Assembly (NCBI RefSeq): GCF_004028635.1
Contig: NZ_RQJW01000011.1
Coordinates: forward strand, 283,059 to 347,058
Reading direction: 5' to 3'
DNA: 64,000 nucleotides
Source: Streptomyces cyaneus
GTDB lineage: Bacteria; Actinomycetota; Actinomycetes; Streptomycetales; Streptomycetaceae
Positions 32,748 through 41,703 of this stretch are shown here, one piece after another. A program made the translations under genes and the position numbers. Every line of letters starts with the position of its first letter. Positions within the stretch are counted from its first letter, which is position 1. Under the pieces are notes generated by a model that was given only the letters and a program-made list of their open reading frames with translations, was not told where the DNA came from and made no database searches.

Positions 32748-32828
32748 GGGTCGGGCGGTCGAGAGACGCTGAGCGGGGACCGGCCGGGGCCGGTGGTGGC
32801 GAGGCACGCCGTACCGAGGTCCATGGAT
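32748..32828 (+). repeat. imperfect 80-bp dispersed repeat, copy B
   Basis: It corresponds to 25605-25685: GGCGGTCGAG, GGGACCGGCCGGGGCCGG, GCCGTACCGAGGTCCATGGATG. It lies in the gap between SUKH-4 copies 4 and 5, about 110 bp past the stop of copy 5. The rest of this 245-bp gap (32693-32937) shows no gene. Confidence 0.6.
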
Positions 32829-32937
32829 GTCTGCAGCGTGGGTCATGGGCTTCAGTTCTCAGCAGGTGTCGTCCCGCGCATGTCGATGCCTCTCGGTGAT
32901 CTGTGACCGGGGCTCTGGTGCGGCTCCGGCGCTCGTG

Positions 32938-35145
32938 TCACAGCGATTCCAGGTCGTCCAGGTATCCGCCCAGTGCTGCTTGCCAGTTGGACGATGCGGC
33001 GGCTTCGGGGTCGATCTCCTTCGCCCAGGCCTTCACGCTCCAGTGAGCGTCGGCCTTCTCGGCGCTCCCGCGGGGGAAGTCACTCAAGGGCAGGAGGCGG
33101 TACAGGCCGACCAGGGTCATGAATTGGGACAGGCTGCTCCCGAGGAGTTCGGTTCCGGCGACCGAGGCGAGCAGAACCCGGCCGCTTCGGCCCTCCAGGA
33201 TGATGGGTTCGGCGAGCCAATGGCCCAGGAGGTAAGCGGGCTCGGAGGTTTCCGAACGTTCGACAGGTGTGAGCCCGGCTTCGTTCACGGCCACGGTGGT
33301 CAAGAACGCCGGTGCGCTTCCGTCGAGTTCAGGGAAGCCGACTTCGCAGAGCAACGCACGGGCCTCTGGCTCGGTCAGGGCGGCGGGCAGGGCGCTGACG
33401 GGGAGGCGGCGCAGAGCCTGGTCGCCGAATGCGGTGGCACACCATGCGGTGAGCGCGGCGGCCTGTCCGGAGACGGGGGTAGGCATAGGCCACACGGCCG
33501 TGGAGCGGAAGGACGGGACGAGGGAGCGCCGCCAAGGGCCCGTCCCAGGCGTCAGCTCTTCGGGGCGCAGGACATCGAACGCGTAGAGGCCTCTCGGGCC
33601 GTACGCCACCCAGCGATCCCCATCCACCGCTTCTGCCCCGCAGTCCGGGAGCAGGCGCATCGGCAACTCAGGACCACGCGCCGGGTCGGGGGAGCGGATG
33701 TGGCGGCGGGTTTCGAGCGCACCTCCGGCTGTCCGTTCCACGGCTCCCTCAGAGGTGATGAACTGCTGGACGACCCGAGGTGCCAGCAACTCCCTGCCGT
33801 CCGAAAGCCGCCATACGCGTTCCAGGGCTTCTGTGTCGCCCAACTCGACGTCGTAGTCGTCCTCTTTGTCGAAGAAACCATCGCACTGGCTTGCCGCGAC
33901 GGGAGTGCCGGCGAAGGTGCCGATGTCCACCCTGTCAACGGATCCGGCGAGTTCGGGCCGGTCGCCCAGGACTCCGTAGGGGCGCCACTTCGACCATGCG
34001 GTGCGCCAGGCGAGCGGTTCCGGGCTCGCGTTCTCCAACGCGTCGGCCCAGTCGCGGCGCCCACGGTTCACGGCTGCCCAGTGCAGCCAGGCCAGCCACT
34101 CGCTCTGTGAGTCGGGGGTGACGCCGTCGCCGTCCAGGTAGTGGGCGTCGCCGGCGACGCCGCCCACCGGCGGGCCTTCGGGCCACGCCAGCCTGATCGC
34201 TTGCTGCAGTGAGACGCGATCGGCGAATGCGGCCAAGACCGGGTCGTCATCGATGAGTTGGGGCAGCGTTCCGGAGAGTGCCGCATGGACGGCGAGTGCG
34301 CGATTCGCGTACGCCACGATCCTTGCGTCGGCCGTGCCTTCGGCGTGCCGTCGGGCCTCGGCGAGGAGCGCATCGGCCATCGACTGCTGCTCGGCACGGG
34401 TGAGGGGTGCGGCCTCGCGGAGCAGGTGCTTGAGGGCGTCGGTCGACAGCCTCACGGTTGTTGCGCCGTCCGCGGCCGGTTCCAGGCGCAACACGGCAGA
34501 CAGTTCCTGTCCGCTGCGGCGCAGGTCGTCCTCTGTGCGCCGTCCACCTAGCGCGGTGTCCAGGAATGCCCAAACATGGAGGGGGATTTCACGCAACTCT
34601 GACGCGGCCAGGGCGCGCAACGCGGGGTACCCCATGAGCAGGGCGGCGGGGTCAGGACCTTCGACCTCCGCTTCCAACACAATCTCGTCCGTACCGTCGG
34701 CCCGCGCTGGTCCGCTGGGCCCGCCGAGTTCGAGGACGGGCAGCACATGGCCTTGACCCCGGCGACTGAACTGCGCGGCGACACGCTGGATGTCGTATCC
34801 CTCGTCCGGAGAGGAGAAGAGGCGGCCTGACCATTGCACGTTGGCCAGGAGCACGATGCCCCCTGTGCGCATCCCCGCGAGCGCATCCTCCAATGGATCC
34901 CGCAGGGGGCGGTGCCTGACCTTGAGACCGAAGTGGGTGAGAAGCCGGCCGAGTACTTCCTCCGCGGTCAGGCCACGGCAGTCCAGGAGGAGTGAATCGG
35001 GCAGGTCTTCGTGCAGGGCTGTCAGGAGGGCCGACTTCCCCACCCCCGGCGATCCGCGCAGCGACAGCATCGGCGCGGCCTTCGGAGGGTCGAGCAGCCA
35101 GTCCAGGATTTCCAGCTCTGCATCCTCGCTCAGCACTGTCATCAC
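32938..35145 (-). CDS. P-loop NTPase/SUKH-4 fusion protein, copy 5 (probable immunity to the adjacent toxin)
   Basis: A 735-residue protein starting MMTVLSEDAELEILDWLLDP. Walker A LRGSPGVGKSALL is at about 29-41 (K37). GIVLLANVQWSGRLF lies at 96-110. The linker is EWLAWLHWAAVNRGRRDWAD and LAWRTAWSKWRPYG (PW replaced by AW); the SUKH-4 domain is LLCEVGFPELDGSAPAFLTT, LLGHWLAEPIILEGRSGRVL, SSLSQFMTLVGLYRLL. The gene starts 19 bp after the stop of the two-warhead toxin on the same strand. Toxin followed by immunity is the usual order, so this is the best candidate immunity protein for that toxin. The binding partner is inferred from position. Confidence 0.85.
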   Translation of the reverse strand: MMTVLSEDAELEILDWLLDPPKAAPMLSLRGSPGVGKSALLTALHEDLPDSLLLDCRGLTAEEVLGRLLTHFGLKVRHRPLRDPLEDALAGMRTGGIVLLANVQWSGRLFSSPDEGYDIQRVAAQFSRRGQGHVLPVLELGGPSGPARADGTDEIVLEAEVEGPDPAALLMGYPALRALAASELREIPLHVWAFLDTALGGRRTEDDLRRSGQELSAVLRLEPAADGATTVRLSTDALKHLLREAAPLTRAEQQSMADALLAEARRHAEGTADARIVAYANRALAVHAALSGTLPQLIDDDPVLAAFADRVSLQQAIRLAWPEGPPVGGVAGDAHYLDGDGVTPDSQSEWLAWLHWAAVNRGRRDWADALENASPEPLAWRTAWSKWRPYGVLGDRPELAGSVDRVDIGTFAGTPVAASQCDGFFDKEDDYDVELGDTEALERVWRLSDGRELLAPRVVQQFITSEGAVERTAGGALETRRHIRSPDPARGPELPMRLLPDCGAEAVDGDRWVAYGPRGLYAFDVLRPEELTPGTGPWRRSLVPSFRSTAVWPMPTPVSGQAAALTAWCATAFGDQALRRLPVSALPAALTEPEARALLCEVGFPELDGSAPAFLTTVAVNEAGLTPVERSETSEPAYLLGHWLAEPIILEGRSGRVLLASVAGTELLGSSLSQFMTLVGLYRLLPLSDFPRGSAEKADAHWSVKAWAKEIDPEAAASSNWQAALGGYLDDLESL

Positions 35146-35164
35146 CTCTGTCCGGCCTGACCAA

Positions 35165-38100
35165 TCAGGGTACGTCAGCGCTGGCTGCGAGTTTCATCCA
35201 GACCCTCGCGAGTTCTCCACGGTAGCGGTCCATGTCGGTGCTGCGCTTTTCGGCGGCATCCTTGCGGCGATTCTCGATCTCCTTCGCCTTCTGCTCGTCC
35301 GACATGCTTTGGAACTTCGGATCCTCGTTTAGCTTCTGCATTTCTGCGGGTGTGAGTTCGCCCATGCGGTATCCGGCGCCATAAACGACCTTTGTCTTGT
35401 TCTTCTCTTCCGGGACAGTCGATTTTTCTTCGTCGCTCTTTTCGCTGTACTGCTGTCGGTCCTGCCCGGCGGGGCGCTCGAATTCGTGCGCGAGGTAGTC
35501 TGCGCAGTTGGCGTTACTTGGTTCGGTGCGATTGCCGCATGGCTCGAACTCGGTATACATGAGCGGTGCTTCATAGCGCCCAGGATCCGCTTCGTCGAGT
35601 GCGCGGAAGGCTTCGCCGAGAACGGGTTCGGAGTGCTCGAGCGGCGGGCTCGAGGAGTCAATCAGGTAGTGCGTCTCGGTAGTTCCGTCAGGCTTCCGCT
35701 CGACGACCTCAAGTGCTGCGTAGTTCTTGCCCGAGAAGTCGGGGCGCATCAGCCGCCGCTGCTCACGGATTGCCTCGATTTCCGCCTCTGACTTGCCCTC
35801 CTCCTGGGCCTTCTTGACAGCCGCCGCCAACGAGGCGTCGTCACCGACGTGTGCGCGCCACAGTGCCCTGAACTTGCGTCTCTCGTTGGCGATCTCAGCC
35901 TTGCTCGGGTTTTCTCCCGAGTTCTCCAAGGTGTTCTGGGCCGCAGCGTATGCGTCAGCGATCCTCGGCGGAGTCGTCCGGGCGCCGCCTGTTGGGTTGT
36001 GCCGCGAATGGAGATCGGCGCCTCCGGAGTCGGGCACGGCATGCGCGTTGTGGAAAGAGCTGCTGAGGCGGGCTATGGCCGCGACCGTTGCGGCCTTCTC
36101 CTCCCGTGACATCCCCTCGAAGTCCGGACCCAGCAGTGCGTTGAGCCGATCCTGGGACAGTCTTCCCTTGGCGGAGGCCTCGCGGATGGTCTCCATCAGC
36201 GGTGATGGATTGCCATCGGCCCAGGTGTGGAGCTGCTGAGCGATGCGGTGAAGGTCGACCTGCTCCACGTCGTTGGTGACGCGCAGCAGGTCTTGGGACT
36301 CGTCGGCGAGCATCCCGTGGTGAACCGAAGAGCCGTCGCCCTCCTGAGTCACCCCGTAACCCGGTGTTCCCTCGGGACCCGCGCTATCGAGGGGAGCCTT
36401 GGGGACTTCCGCGGCCCGTGCTCTGAGGCGCCGGGCTTTCTCCTCCTTCGCCTCCTTCCTTGCCTTCTCTCTCTCAGCAGCCTTTTCTTCTTTGGTCTTC
36501 TCGTTGTCGGGCTTGTCGGCGGCACCTGCTGGAGCCTCGGGCGCCCGCCGGTTCCCCGTTGTCTCACTGTTGGGCTGCGAGGTGGTGCCCGGCCTGGACT
36601 GGCCGCCGCTGTCCGGCGTGACCGGCTGCCGGTTCGAGTCCAGCGGAATCGCAAAGACCCCGTTGTTCCCACTGTGCAGCGGCTTCGAGCTCTGCTGCCC
36701 CGTCTGGGCGTCGATGTAGGTGATCTTGCCGTTGTGGTTGACGGCGTTCCAGGCGTGGGCCCGTCCGTTGGCGTCCTGCGTGATGATCACGGCCTGTGAG
36801 CCGTGCCCGCTGTTGCGGAGGGTGTTCTCCAGGCGGTTGAAGGCGTCGCGCCCGTTGCCCATGTCGCTGAAGCGGGCGCCCAGCGTGTTCTCGATGCGGT
36901 CGCGGCCGCCCTTTTCGCCGCGGTCCGAGGGGTTGCCGTCCGCGTCCAGGTCCGGGGTACGCGCCCCCGCGGCTGTGGGGTTGCCGGCGTAGGTGTCGAC
37001 CGTGGACAGGGCCGTGTCGACGCAGTTGTTGTTGCGGCCCGGAGCGTCCCTGCCCTCGCCGTTGATGCGCTCCACCCAAGGACCGTCCGCGGGGTCCGGC
37101 GGCCTGGTCGGGTCGCCGTTCTCGTCTCGGGGGACCGAGTTTTCCAGGGCGTCCTGCTCGGCGCGGGTGGGGTCGGTGACGCCGCCCGGGGGGTTGGTGT
37201 TGCGGGTTTCCGAGGCCGGGGTCGGGGTCTCCTTCGGCCTCGGGTTGTCCGATGAGTTCTGCTGACTGCCGTTGTTGTTGGAGTCAGGGGTTTGTGGGGT
37301 GGACTGCTGGGGCTGGTTGTTCGGCGTCGTGACCACGTGGTGGACCGGCACCGGAATGACCTGAGGTTGCTGCTGTTGTTGGTTCGGGGTGTTCGCCGGG
37401 GGCTGCTGGGTGTTGGGCTGCGCGCCCGGCTGGTTCGGGGTGTTCGGCGTGCTGCCCGAGGGCTGGTGGGGCGGCCTGGTGGGGGTGGAGCCGGCGTTCG
37501 GCTGGTTCGGGGTGCCGGGTGTGCCCTGAGCGGTGGGGTTGTGGGCGGTGGGGCCCGGCTGGGTCGAGGAGTTCGGGGTGCTGTTGCTCGGTGTCGACGA
37601 ACTCGGCGTACCACTGCTCGGTGTCGAGGCGCGATCGGGTCCGCTGCCGGTCGACGGGGAGGGCGACGTCGTGGGCGTGCTCGTGGAGGGCGATGCGGCC
37701 CTGGGGGGAGTCGACTGCGCCGGATTCTGGTTCGGGGTGGTCGTACTCGGGCTCTGGCCGGGGGTGTGGGTACGGCTGCCGCTGGTCGAGTCCGTGCTGT
37801 TGCGGGGCGGAGTGCGGTCGCCGGGTGTCGTACCGGGGTTGTTACGGGAGGAGGTGCCGTCGTTCGGCGTCGTGTTCCCGGGGGTGTTGCGCGGCGGAGT
37901 GCGGTCGCCGGGGCTCGTACCGGGGGTGTTCCGCGGCGTGCTGCCGTCGCCCGGGGTCGTGGTCCCGGGGCGCTGGGCCGGTATTCGACCGTCCGGCGTG
38001 CTCTGCGCGGGCGTACCCGGCGTACGGCCGTCCCCCGCACCCGGAACTCGCCCGTCCGGCGTCGAAGCAGGCGTACTCCGAGGCGTCGTAGGAGACGTAG

Positions 38101-39751
38101 GGCTCGGAGTGGAGGCAGGCCCCGTCCCCGTGGCGGAGGGCGTACCAGGCGTACTGGCGGAAGGATTCCTCGCCGGACCGGAGTTGGGATTCGGGCTCGT
38201 CGCGGACGGGGTGCCGGCGCCCCCGGAGGCACCCGGGCTGTGGTGCCCACCCGGAGCCGGCCCCCCGGCGGAAGGCGCCGTGGGCGACGTCGGCATGCCC
38301 GAGCCGCCGCTGTCCGACCGGCCGCCGGAACTGGAGGGAGACGAGTCGGCCGTCGGTGTCGGCGCCGCGTTGGACTGCGTGGGCGCGCTGGCGGCCAGGC
38401 CGTCGATCTGGGTGCCGATCGAGCCGCCCCCCGGCGAGGACGACGTACCGCCCGACGACGGGGCCCCGGACGTGGGCGTGGATTGCGGGCTCGGGGACGA
38501 CAGGCCGGATACGGGGGAGCCGCCGCCGGAGTGCGAAGGGCCGGACGTGCTCGGAGTGCTGGACGAGCCGTTGGAGTCGGAGCCGTTGGACGAGGGCCCG
38601 CTGGGCGAGGGGTCGTCGAAGTCCGACAGGGACGACCCTGGAGATTGCGTCGGCCGTGAGTACGGGGAGTCTGAGGAGGACGAGTTCCCGGAATCGGATC
38701 CCGGCCCGGAGCCGGAGTCGGGGCCCGCACCGATGTTGGGTGCCGGGATGTCGTTGCCGCCTGTGTCGGCGGATATGCCGCTGCCTATGTTCGCGCCGGG
38801 GATGTTGCCGTTGCTCGAACGCGTCGAGGTGCTGGAGTCCGAGTCCGACGAACTCGAATCGGAGGACGAAGAGGAGTCGGACGAACTCGAGTCGGAGGAC
38901 GAGGAGGAGTCGGACGAAGAGGAGTTGGAACTCTCCGACCCGCTGCTGGAGTCGCTCCCGATGTCACCCCCCGGCAAGTCCGACTCCGACACCCCGTCGT
39001 ACCCGTCGATGCGGCTGTCGACCGCGTGCCGCGCCCGGCTACCCGCCTTCTGGCCCAGGCTGTCGCGCACGCCTTCGGCGAAGGTCTGCGGGCTCTGCCT
39101 GAGGGCGTCGAGGCCTGCCGTGCCGCCGGCCTTGAGGGTGGCGCCGACGTCGTAGCCTTCCTGGGCGCCGAAGCCGACGTTGACGGTCTGGCGGATGAGG
39201 TCGCTGATCATCGCCTCGACCGCAGAGATCGCGGGTTCCTTCATCATCTCGATGAGCGCCTCGAACATGGCTTGTTTGAGCTCGTCGAGGAGGCGTCGGA
39301 CGATCAGGCGGGCGGCCTGGGTGGCGCCCATTCCCGCTACCGAGGACAGACCGAAAGTGAAGGGCGCGGCGGCAGCGGCGGCGGCGATCTGGATGGCCAG
39401 GGCGATGAGCTGGGCGATCACCGCCCACTTGGCGAACTCGACGAGGTAGGCGCAGGCCTCCAGCACGTTCGCGATGAGGAACGCGGCCTCGGCGGCGCTG
39501 CGGAGGTAGCCGTCGTTGCCGCCGCCACCGTCGAACTTCTCGTAGGTCTTGGTGAACTTGTCGATCGACTCACCGGCGTTGTGGGCGGTGACCTGACGCG
39601 CGCTGCTGTTCGCCGTGGTGTGGAGCTCGTTGACCTTCTCGCCGAACTCCCGCCACATGGTGGCGCAGTCTCTGAGCTTGTCCTCGTTCGCTGTCGGCCA
39701 CTTGTAGCCCAGCATCTGGAGAACCCACTCGAGCTCGTCCGGCAACATCAT
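35165..39751 (-). CDS. giant type VII toxin: CpnT-like N-terminus, stalk, papain-fold domain, deaminase domain
   Basis: About 1528 residues from ATG 39749-39751; the ORF is open to GTG 39769. Residues 1-245 form the CpnT-like WXG100-related export domain shared with 8840-10009. About 255-340 is Ser/Asp-rich and about 340-880 a Pro/Ser/Thr/Gly stalk. A papain-fold toxin (glutamine deamidase type) follows with C910 in NNNCVDTA, H999 in AHAWNAV and D1014 in YIDAQTG. A charged coil lies at 1083-1114. The last about 350 residues hold a nucleic-acid/nucleotide deaminase-like domain (PDFSGKNYAALEVV, H1373-x-E1375, EFEPC with C1405, C1416). Both warheads keep their key residues. Likely exported through EccC/EccD and neutralised by the SUKH-4 protein 19 bp downstream. 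Confidence 0.85.
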   Translation of the reverse strand: MMLPDELEWVLQMLGYKWPTANEDKLRDCATMWREFGEKVNELHTTANSSARQVTAHNAGESIDKFTKTYEKFDGGGGNDGYLRSAAEAAFLIANVLEACAYLVEFAKWAVIAQLIALAIQIAAAAAAAPFTFGLSSVAGMGATQAARLIVRRLLDELKQAMFEALIEMMKEPAISAVEAMISDLIRQTVNVGFGAQEGYDVGATLKAGGTAGLDALRQSPQTFAEGVRDSLGQKAGSRARHAVDSRIDGYDGVSESDLPGGDIGSDSSSGSESSNSSSSDSSSSSDSSSSDSSSSSDSSSSDSDSSTSTRSSNGNIPGANIGSGISADTGGNDIPAPNIGAGPDSGSGPGSDSGNSSSSDSPYSRPTQSPGSSLSDFDDPSPSGPSSNGSDSNGSSSTPSTSGPSHSGGGSPVSGLSSPSPQSTPTSGAPSSGGTSSSPGGGSIGTQIDGLAASAPTQSNAAPTPTADSSPSSSGGRSDSGGSGMPTSPTAPSAGGPAPGGHHSPGASGGAGTPSATSPNPNSGPARNPSASTPGTPSATGTGPASTPSPTSPTTPRSTPASTPDGRVPGAGDGRTPGTPAQSTPDGRIPAQRPGTTTPGDGSTPRNTPGTSPGDRTPPRNTPGNTTPNDGTSSRNNPGTTPGDRTPPRNSTDSTSGSRTHTPGQSPSTTTPNQNPAQSTPPRAASPSTSTPTTSPSPSTGSGPDRASTPSSGTPSSSTPSNSTPNSSTQPGPTAHNPTAQGTPGTPNQPNAGSTPTRPPHQPSGSTPNTPNQPGAQPNTQQPPANTPNQQQQQPQVIPVPVHHVVTTPNNQPQQSTPQTPDSNNNGSQQNSSDNPRPKETPTPASETRNTNPPGGVTDPTRAEQDALENSVPRDENGDPTRPPDPADGPWVERINGEGRDAPGRNNNCVDTALSTVDTYAGNPTAAGARTPDLDADGNPSDRGEKGGRDRIENTLGARFSDMGNGRDAFNRLENTLRNSGHGSQAVIITQDANGRAHAWNAVNHNGKITYIDAQTGQQSSKPLHSGNNGVFAIPLDSNRQPVTPDSGGQSRPGTTSQPNSETTGNRRAPEAPAGAADKPDNEKTKEEKAAEREKARKEAKEEKARRLRARAAEVPKAPLDSAGPEGTPGYGVTQEGDGSSVHHGMLADESQDLLRVTNDVEQVDLHRIAQQLHTWADGNPSPLMETIREASAKGRLSQDRLNALLGPDFEGMSREEKAATVAAIARLSSSFHNAHAVPDSGGADLHSRHNPTGGARTTPPRIADAYAAAQNTLENSGENPSKAEIANERRKFRALWRAHVGDDASLAAAVKKAQEEGKSEAEIEAIREQRRLMRPDFSGKNYAALEVVERKPDGTTETHYLIDSSSPPLEHSEPVLGEAFRALDEADPGRYEAPLMYTEFEPCGNRTEPSNANCADYLAHEFERPAGQDRQQYSEKSDEEKSTVPEEKNKTKVVYGAGYRMGELTPAEMQKLNEDPKFQSMSDEQKAKEIENRRKDAAEKRSTDMDRYRGELARVWMKLAASADVP
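36639..36889 (-). repeat. segment duplicated at 25039-25289
   Basis: A part of the papain-fold coding region (around H999 and D1014) is repeated 11,600 bp away at 25039-25289 in the same orientation. Only seven mismatches were counted by eye over 249 bases. Homology stops sharply at 36889/25289. Confidence 0.85.
38830..38940 (-). repeat. direct repeats encoding a Ser/Asp-rich stalk
   Basis: Near-identical units GAACTCGAATCGGAGGACGA and GAACTCGAGTCGGAGGACGA, 36 bases apart, encode runs of S-S-S-D in the toxin stalk. They are internal to the giant toxin gene and prone to copy-number change. Confidence 0.7.
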
Positions 39752-39943
39752 CGCCACAGCAGAAAGCACCCCCGTCAGACAGCACGGCCGTACACATCCC
39801 TCACCAGCCGAGGGAAATCACACAGGAGTACAGCCGTCCGCAAAGTTTACGGAATCACCTGCCGGTGACTTCAGGTGTTTGCTGTCACAAGTCCGTTGCA
39901 GGTCGCTGCCGTTGCCGGAGGGCCGCGGTACGAGGCCGGGCGT

Positions 39944-40597
39944 TCACTGCGTACGGCCCTGGGTGCGCTGTCGGTGTCCCTTGATGTCGGGCCGGCCGAC
40001 GTGGCCCTCGGCCCGCTCGGACTCGCCGAGCCAGAGGTGCGGGACGTACCCCTGGACCGCGGTCACCATCTCCTGTCGGCAGGGGGCGGGGAAGGGGAGG
40101 CGGTAGCGCAGCCGGGGAAGGCCGGGATGCAGCGGCTCCTCGTCGCGGACCAGGGTCCACAGGACCGGGTCGTCCACGTCGATGGGACCGGTGGGGAACA
40201 ACTCCAGGGAGTAGACCTTCTGGCTTCGGCCGAACTTGCTCCAGAACAGGCCGACTCCGGCGAGACCCTGCCAGGGGATGACGTTGCGCAGCGTGCCGTT
40301 CTCGACCCACAGGCCGGTGGCGTCGACGAGGACCCGGGTGCGGCGGTTCGCCCAGTTGGCGATGAAGAGGAACACGCCGAGCGCACCGAGCAGCAGCATG
40401 AACACGAGGCCCGCGTACCCTGCCGGGTTGGACTGTTCCTTCTGGTTCCCGGTAGCAACCACGACAGCGCCGAAGACGCCGACGGCTCCCATCGCGATGA
40501 GCAGGACGGAGCAGGGGAGCCCCGTCATGGCACCGCGGCGGCCGGTCCGTATGACCGTGGCATCGGGCGCGGGAGAGGGCGTGTGCGAAGGCAACAT
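39944..40597 (-). CDS. two-span membrane protein with PH-like C-terminal domain
   Basis: A 217-residue protein. Membrane spans lie at about 26-48 and 60-80, then a soluble domain begins RRTRVLVDATGLWVENGTLR and NVIPWQGLAGVGLFW. The two-span hairpin followed by TGLWVxNG...IPW is the layout of bacterial PH-domain membrane proteins; a similar layout occurs at 59142-59696. The C-terminus is basic and hydrophilic. It is divergent from 40637-41032 with only 39 bp between them. Function unknown. Confidence 0.7.
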   Translation of the reverse strand: MLPSHTPSPAPDATVIRTGRRGAMTGLPCSVLLIAMGAVGVFGAVVVATGNQKEQSNPAGYAGLVFMLLLGALGVFLFIANWANRRTRVLVDATGLWVENGTLRNVIPWQGLAGVGLFWSKFGRSQKVYSLELFPTGPIDVDDPVLWTLVRDEEPLHPGLPRLRYRLPFPAPCRQEMVTAVQGYVPHLWLGESERAEGHVGRPDIKGHRQRTQGRTQ

Positions 40598-40622
40598 GGT
40601 GCGTGAGCTTAGCGAATTGACC

Positions 40623-40628
40623 TACGCT
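40623..40628 (+). promoter_or_regulatory. -10 box of a probably leaderless gene
   Basis: TACGCT at 40623-40628 ends 8 bases before the ATG at 40637, with no ribosome binding site between them. The spacing is identical to that of the paralogue at 12881. Confidence 0.5.
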
Positions 40629-40636
40629 CCCTCCTC

Positions 40637-41032
40637 ATGACGACGCACGGCCGGGAACGCGGCGGGGAACAGGTAAAGACGCAGCTGCGAGGCGACGAGG
40701 GCGATCTCGTCCCGCCCGGCGCGGATGAGCTCACGGCGAGATTCCAAGGGCAAGCGGATCCGGGGTTCGCGAGACAGCGGTCGCGGCAGGCGCGGAGCGC
40801 CCGCGGTGGGCTCATGGCCGCCGGGGCGTTGGTGGCGCTGGTCTGCCTCATGGTGATCGTGGGGCACATCGGAAGCGGTACGCAGGCGGGTGTGGGAACC
40901 GCGGGGTACGGCTTGAGCCTTGCTTCTGCCGGTCTCAGCGTGGAGTTGGCGCGGCGCGGACGCACCCGCCTGGCCATGATGGCGATCATTTTCGCGGCGG
41001 CGGGCGCGTCACTGGCGGATGCGCTGTCCTGA
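40637..41032 (+). CDS. small membrane protein (MTTHG family paralogue)
   Basis: A 131-residue protein starting MTTHGRERGGEQVKTQLRGD. GADELTARFQGQADPGFARQ, three hydrophobic segments after residue 58 and RRGRTRLAMMAIIFAAAG match 12881-13288. It is probably leaderless. As with its paralogue, a Pro-rich membrane protein gene lies convergently just downstream (41069-41587 here, 13417-14184 there), so gene pairs rather than single genes were duplicated. Function unknown. Confidence 0.75.
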   Translation: MTTHGRERGGEQVKTQLRGDEGDLVPPGADELTARFQGQADPGFARQRSRQARSARGGLMAAGALVALVCLMVIVGHIGSGTQAGVGTAGYGLSLASAGLSVELARRGRTRLAMMAIIFAAAGASLADALS

Positions 41033-41068
41033 CTCGATCGAGTTCTGGTCAGCGAGCCGAAGGCCGGA

Positions 41069-41587
41069 TCAGACCTTGGTGAAGCACAACGTGTAGCTGG
41101 ACCTGTGGCCGGTGTTGCGGTACTGAATCCCGTAGTCGTACTCCGACCCGCATTCCCTGCCCTTGCCGGGCATCCACTCACCCAACTTGTACTCGGCCTC
41201 GGCGGAGTCACAGCCGACCACTGTCGGCACCGGGTCGCCGTCGGGGTCCGCGACCTTGACGCAGTCGCCGATCTCCGGCTCGTGCTTCTTGGCCTCCTCA
41301 GCCGCCGCCGACGCCGAAGCGTCTGCCTTGGCCTTGCCGCCGGTGGGGCTGGTGTTGTAATCCCAGACCCAGTAGCCCACGGCGCCGAACACCGCCACGA
41401 CGATCACGGCGGACTTCACGGCCCGCAACAGACCTCCCGGCTGGGGTCGCTGTGGCCCGCGCGGAGGCTGCGGCTGCTGCGGATACCCGTACGGAGCCTG
41501 CGGCTGCGCCTGCTGCGGATATCCGTACGGCTGCTGCGGCTGTCCGTACGGCGGTTGGTTCTGGTACTGCGGCGGAGGCGTGGACAT
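41069..41587 (-). CDS. LppU/SCO3897-like membrane-anchored protein
   Basis: A 172-residue protein. Residues 1-50 are Pro/Gln/Tyr-rich repeats (PYGYPQQ), a membrane span lies at about 57-77, then an Ala/Lys-rich spacer. The outer domain has EPEIGDCVKVADPDGDPVPT and VVGCDSAEAEYKLGEW, with further cysteines near CGSEYDYG and TLCFTKV. The GDCVxVxDPDGD...VxCxSAxAxYxV pattern with four cysteines fits the LppU/SCO3897 family of actinobacterial surface proteins. It probably makes two disulphides outside. Function unknown. Confidence 0.75.
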   Translation of the reverse strand: MSTPPPQYQNQPPYGQPQQPYGYPQQAQPQAPYGYPQQPQPPRGPQRPQPGGLLRAVKSAVIVVAVFGAVGYWVWDYNTSPTGGKAKADASASAAAEEAKKHEPEIGDCVKVADPDGDPVPTVVGCDSAEAEYKLGEWMPGKGRECGSEYDYGIQYRNTGHRSSYTLCFTKV

Positions 41588-41703
41588 GCTTGGGAGACCC
41601 CCTGGTTGGCTGAACGGATGGAGATCAACGCGAAGTTGACGGGCGCACGCTACCCTCCGGCGTCAGCCGGGCGCCCACCGGGGGTGAGGTGTGTGGGAAC
41701 CGG

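Noticed and set aside
36787..38730. 647-codon minus-strand frame rich in Arg/Pro/Thr overlapping the toxin stalk
   Set aside because: Out-of-frame reading of the low-complexity stalk region; the toxin frame spans it without a break and has conserved domains at both ends.
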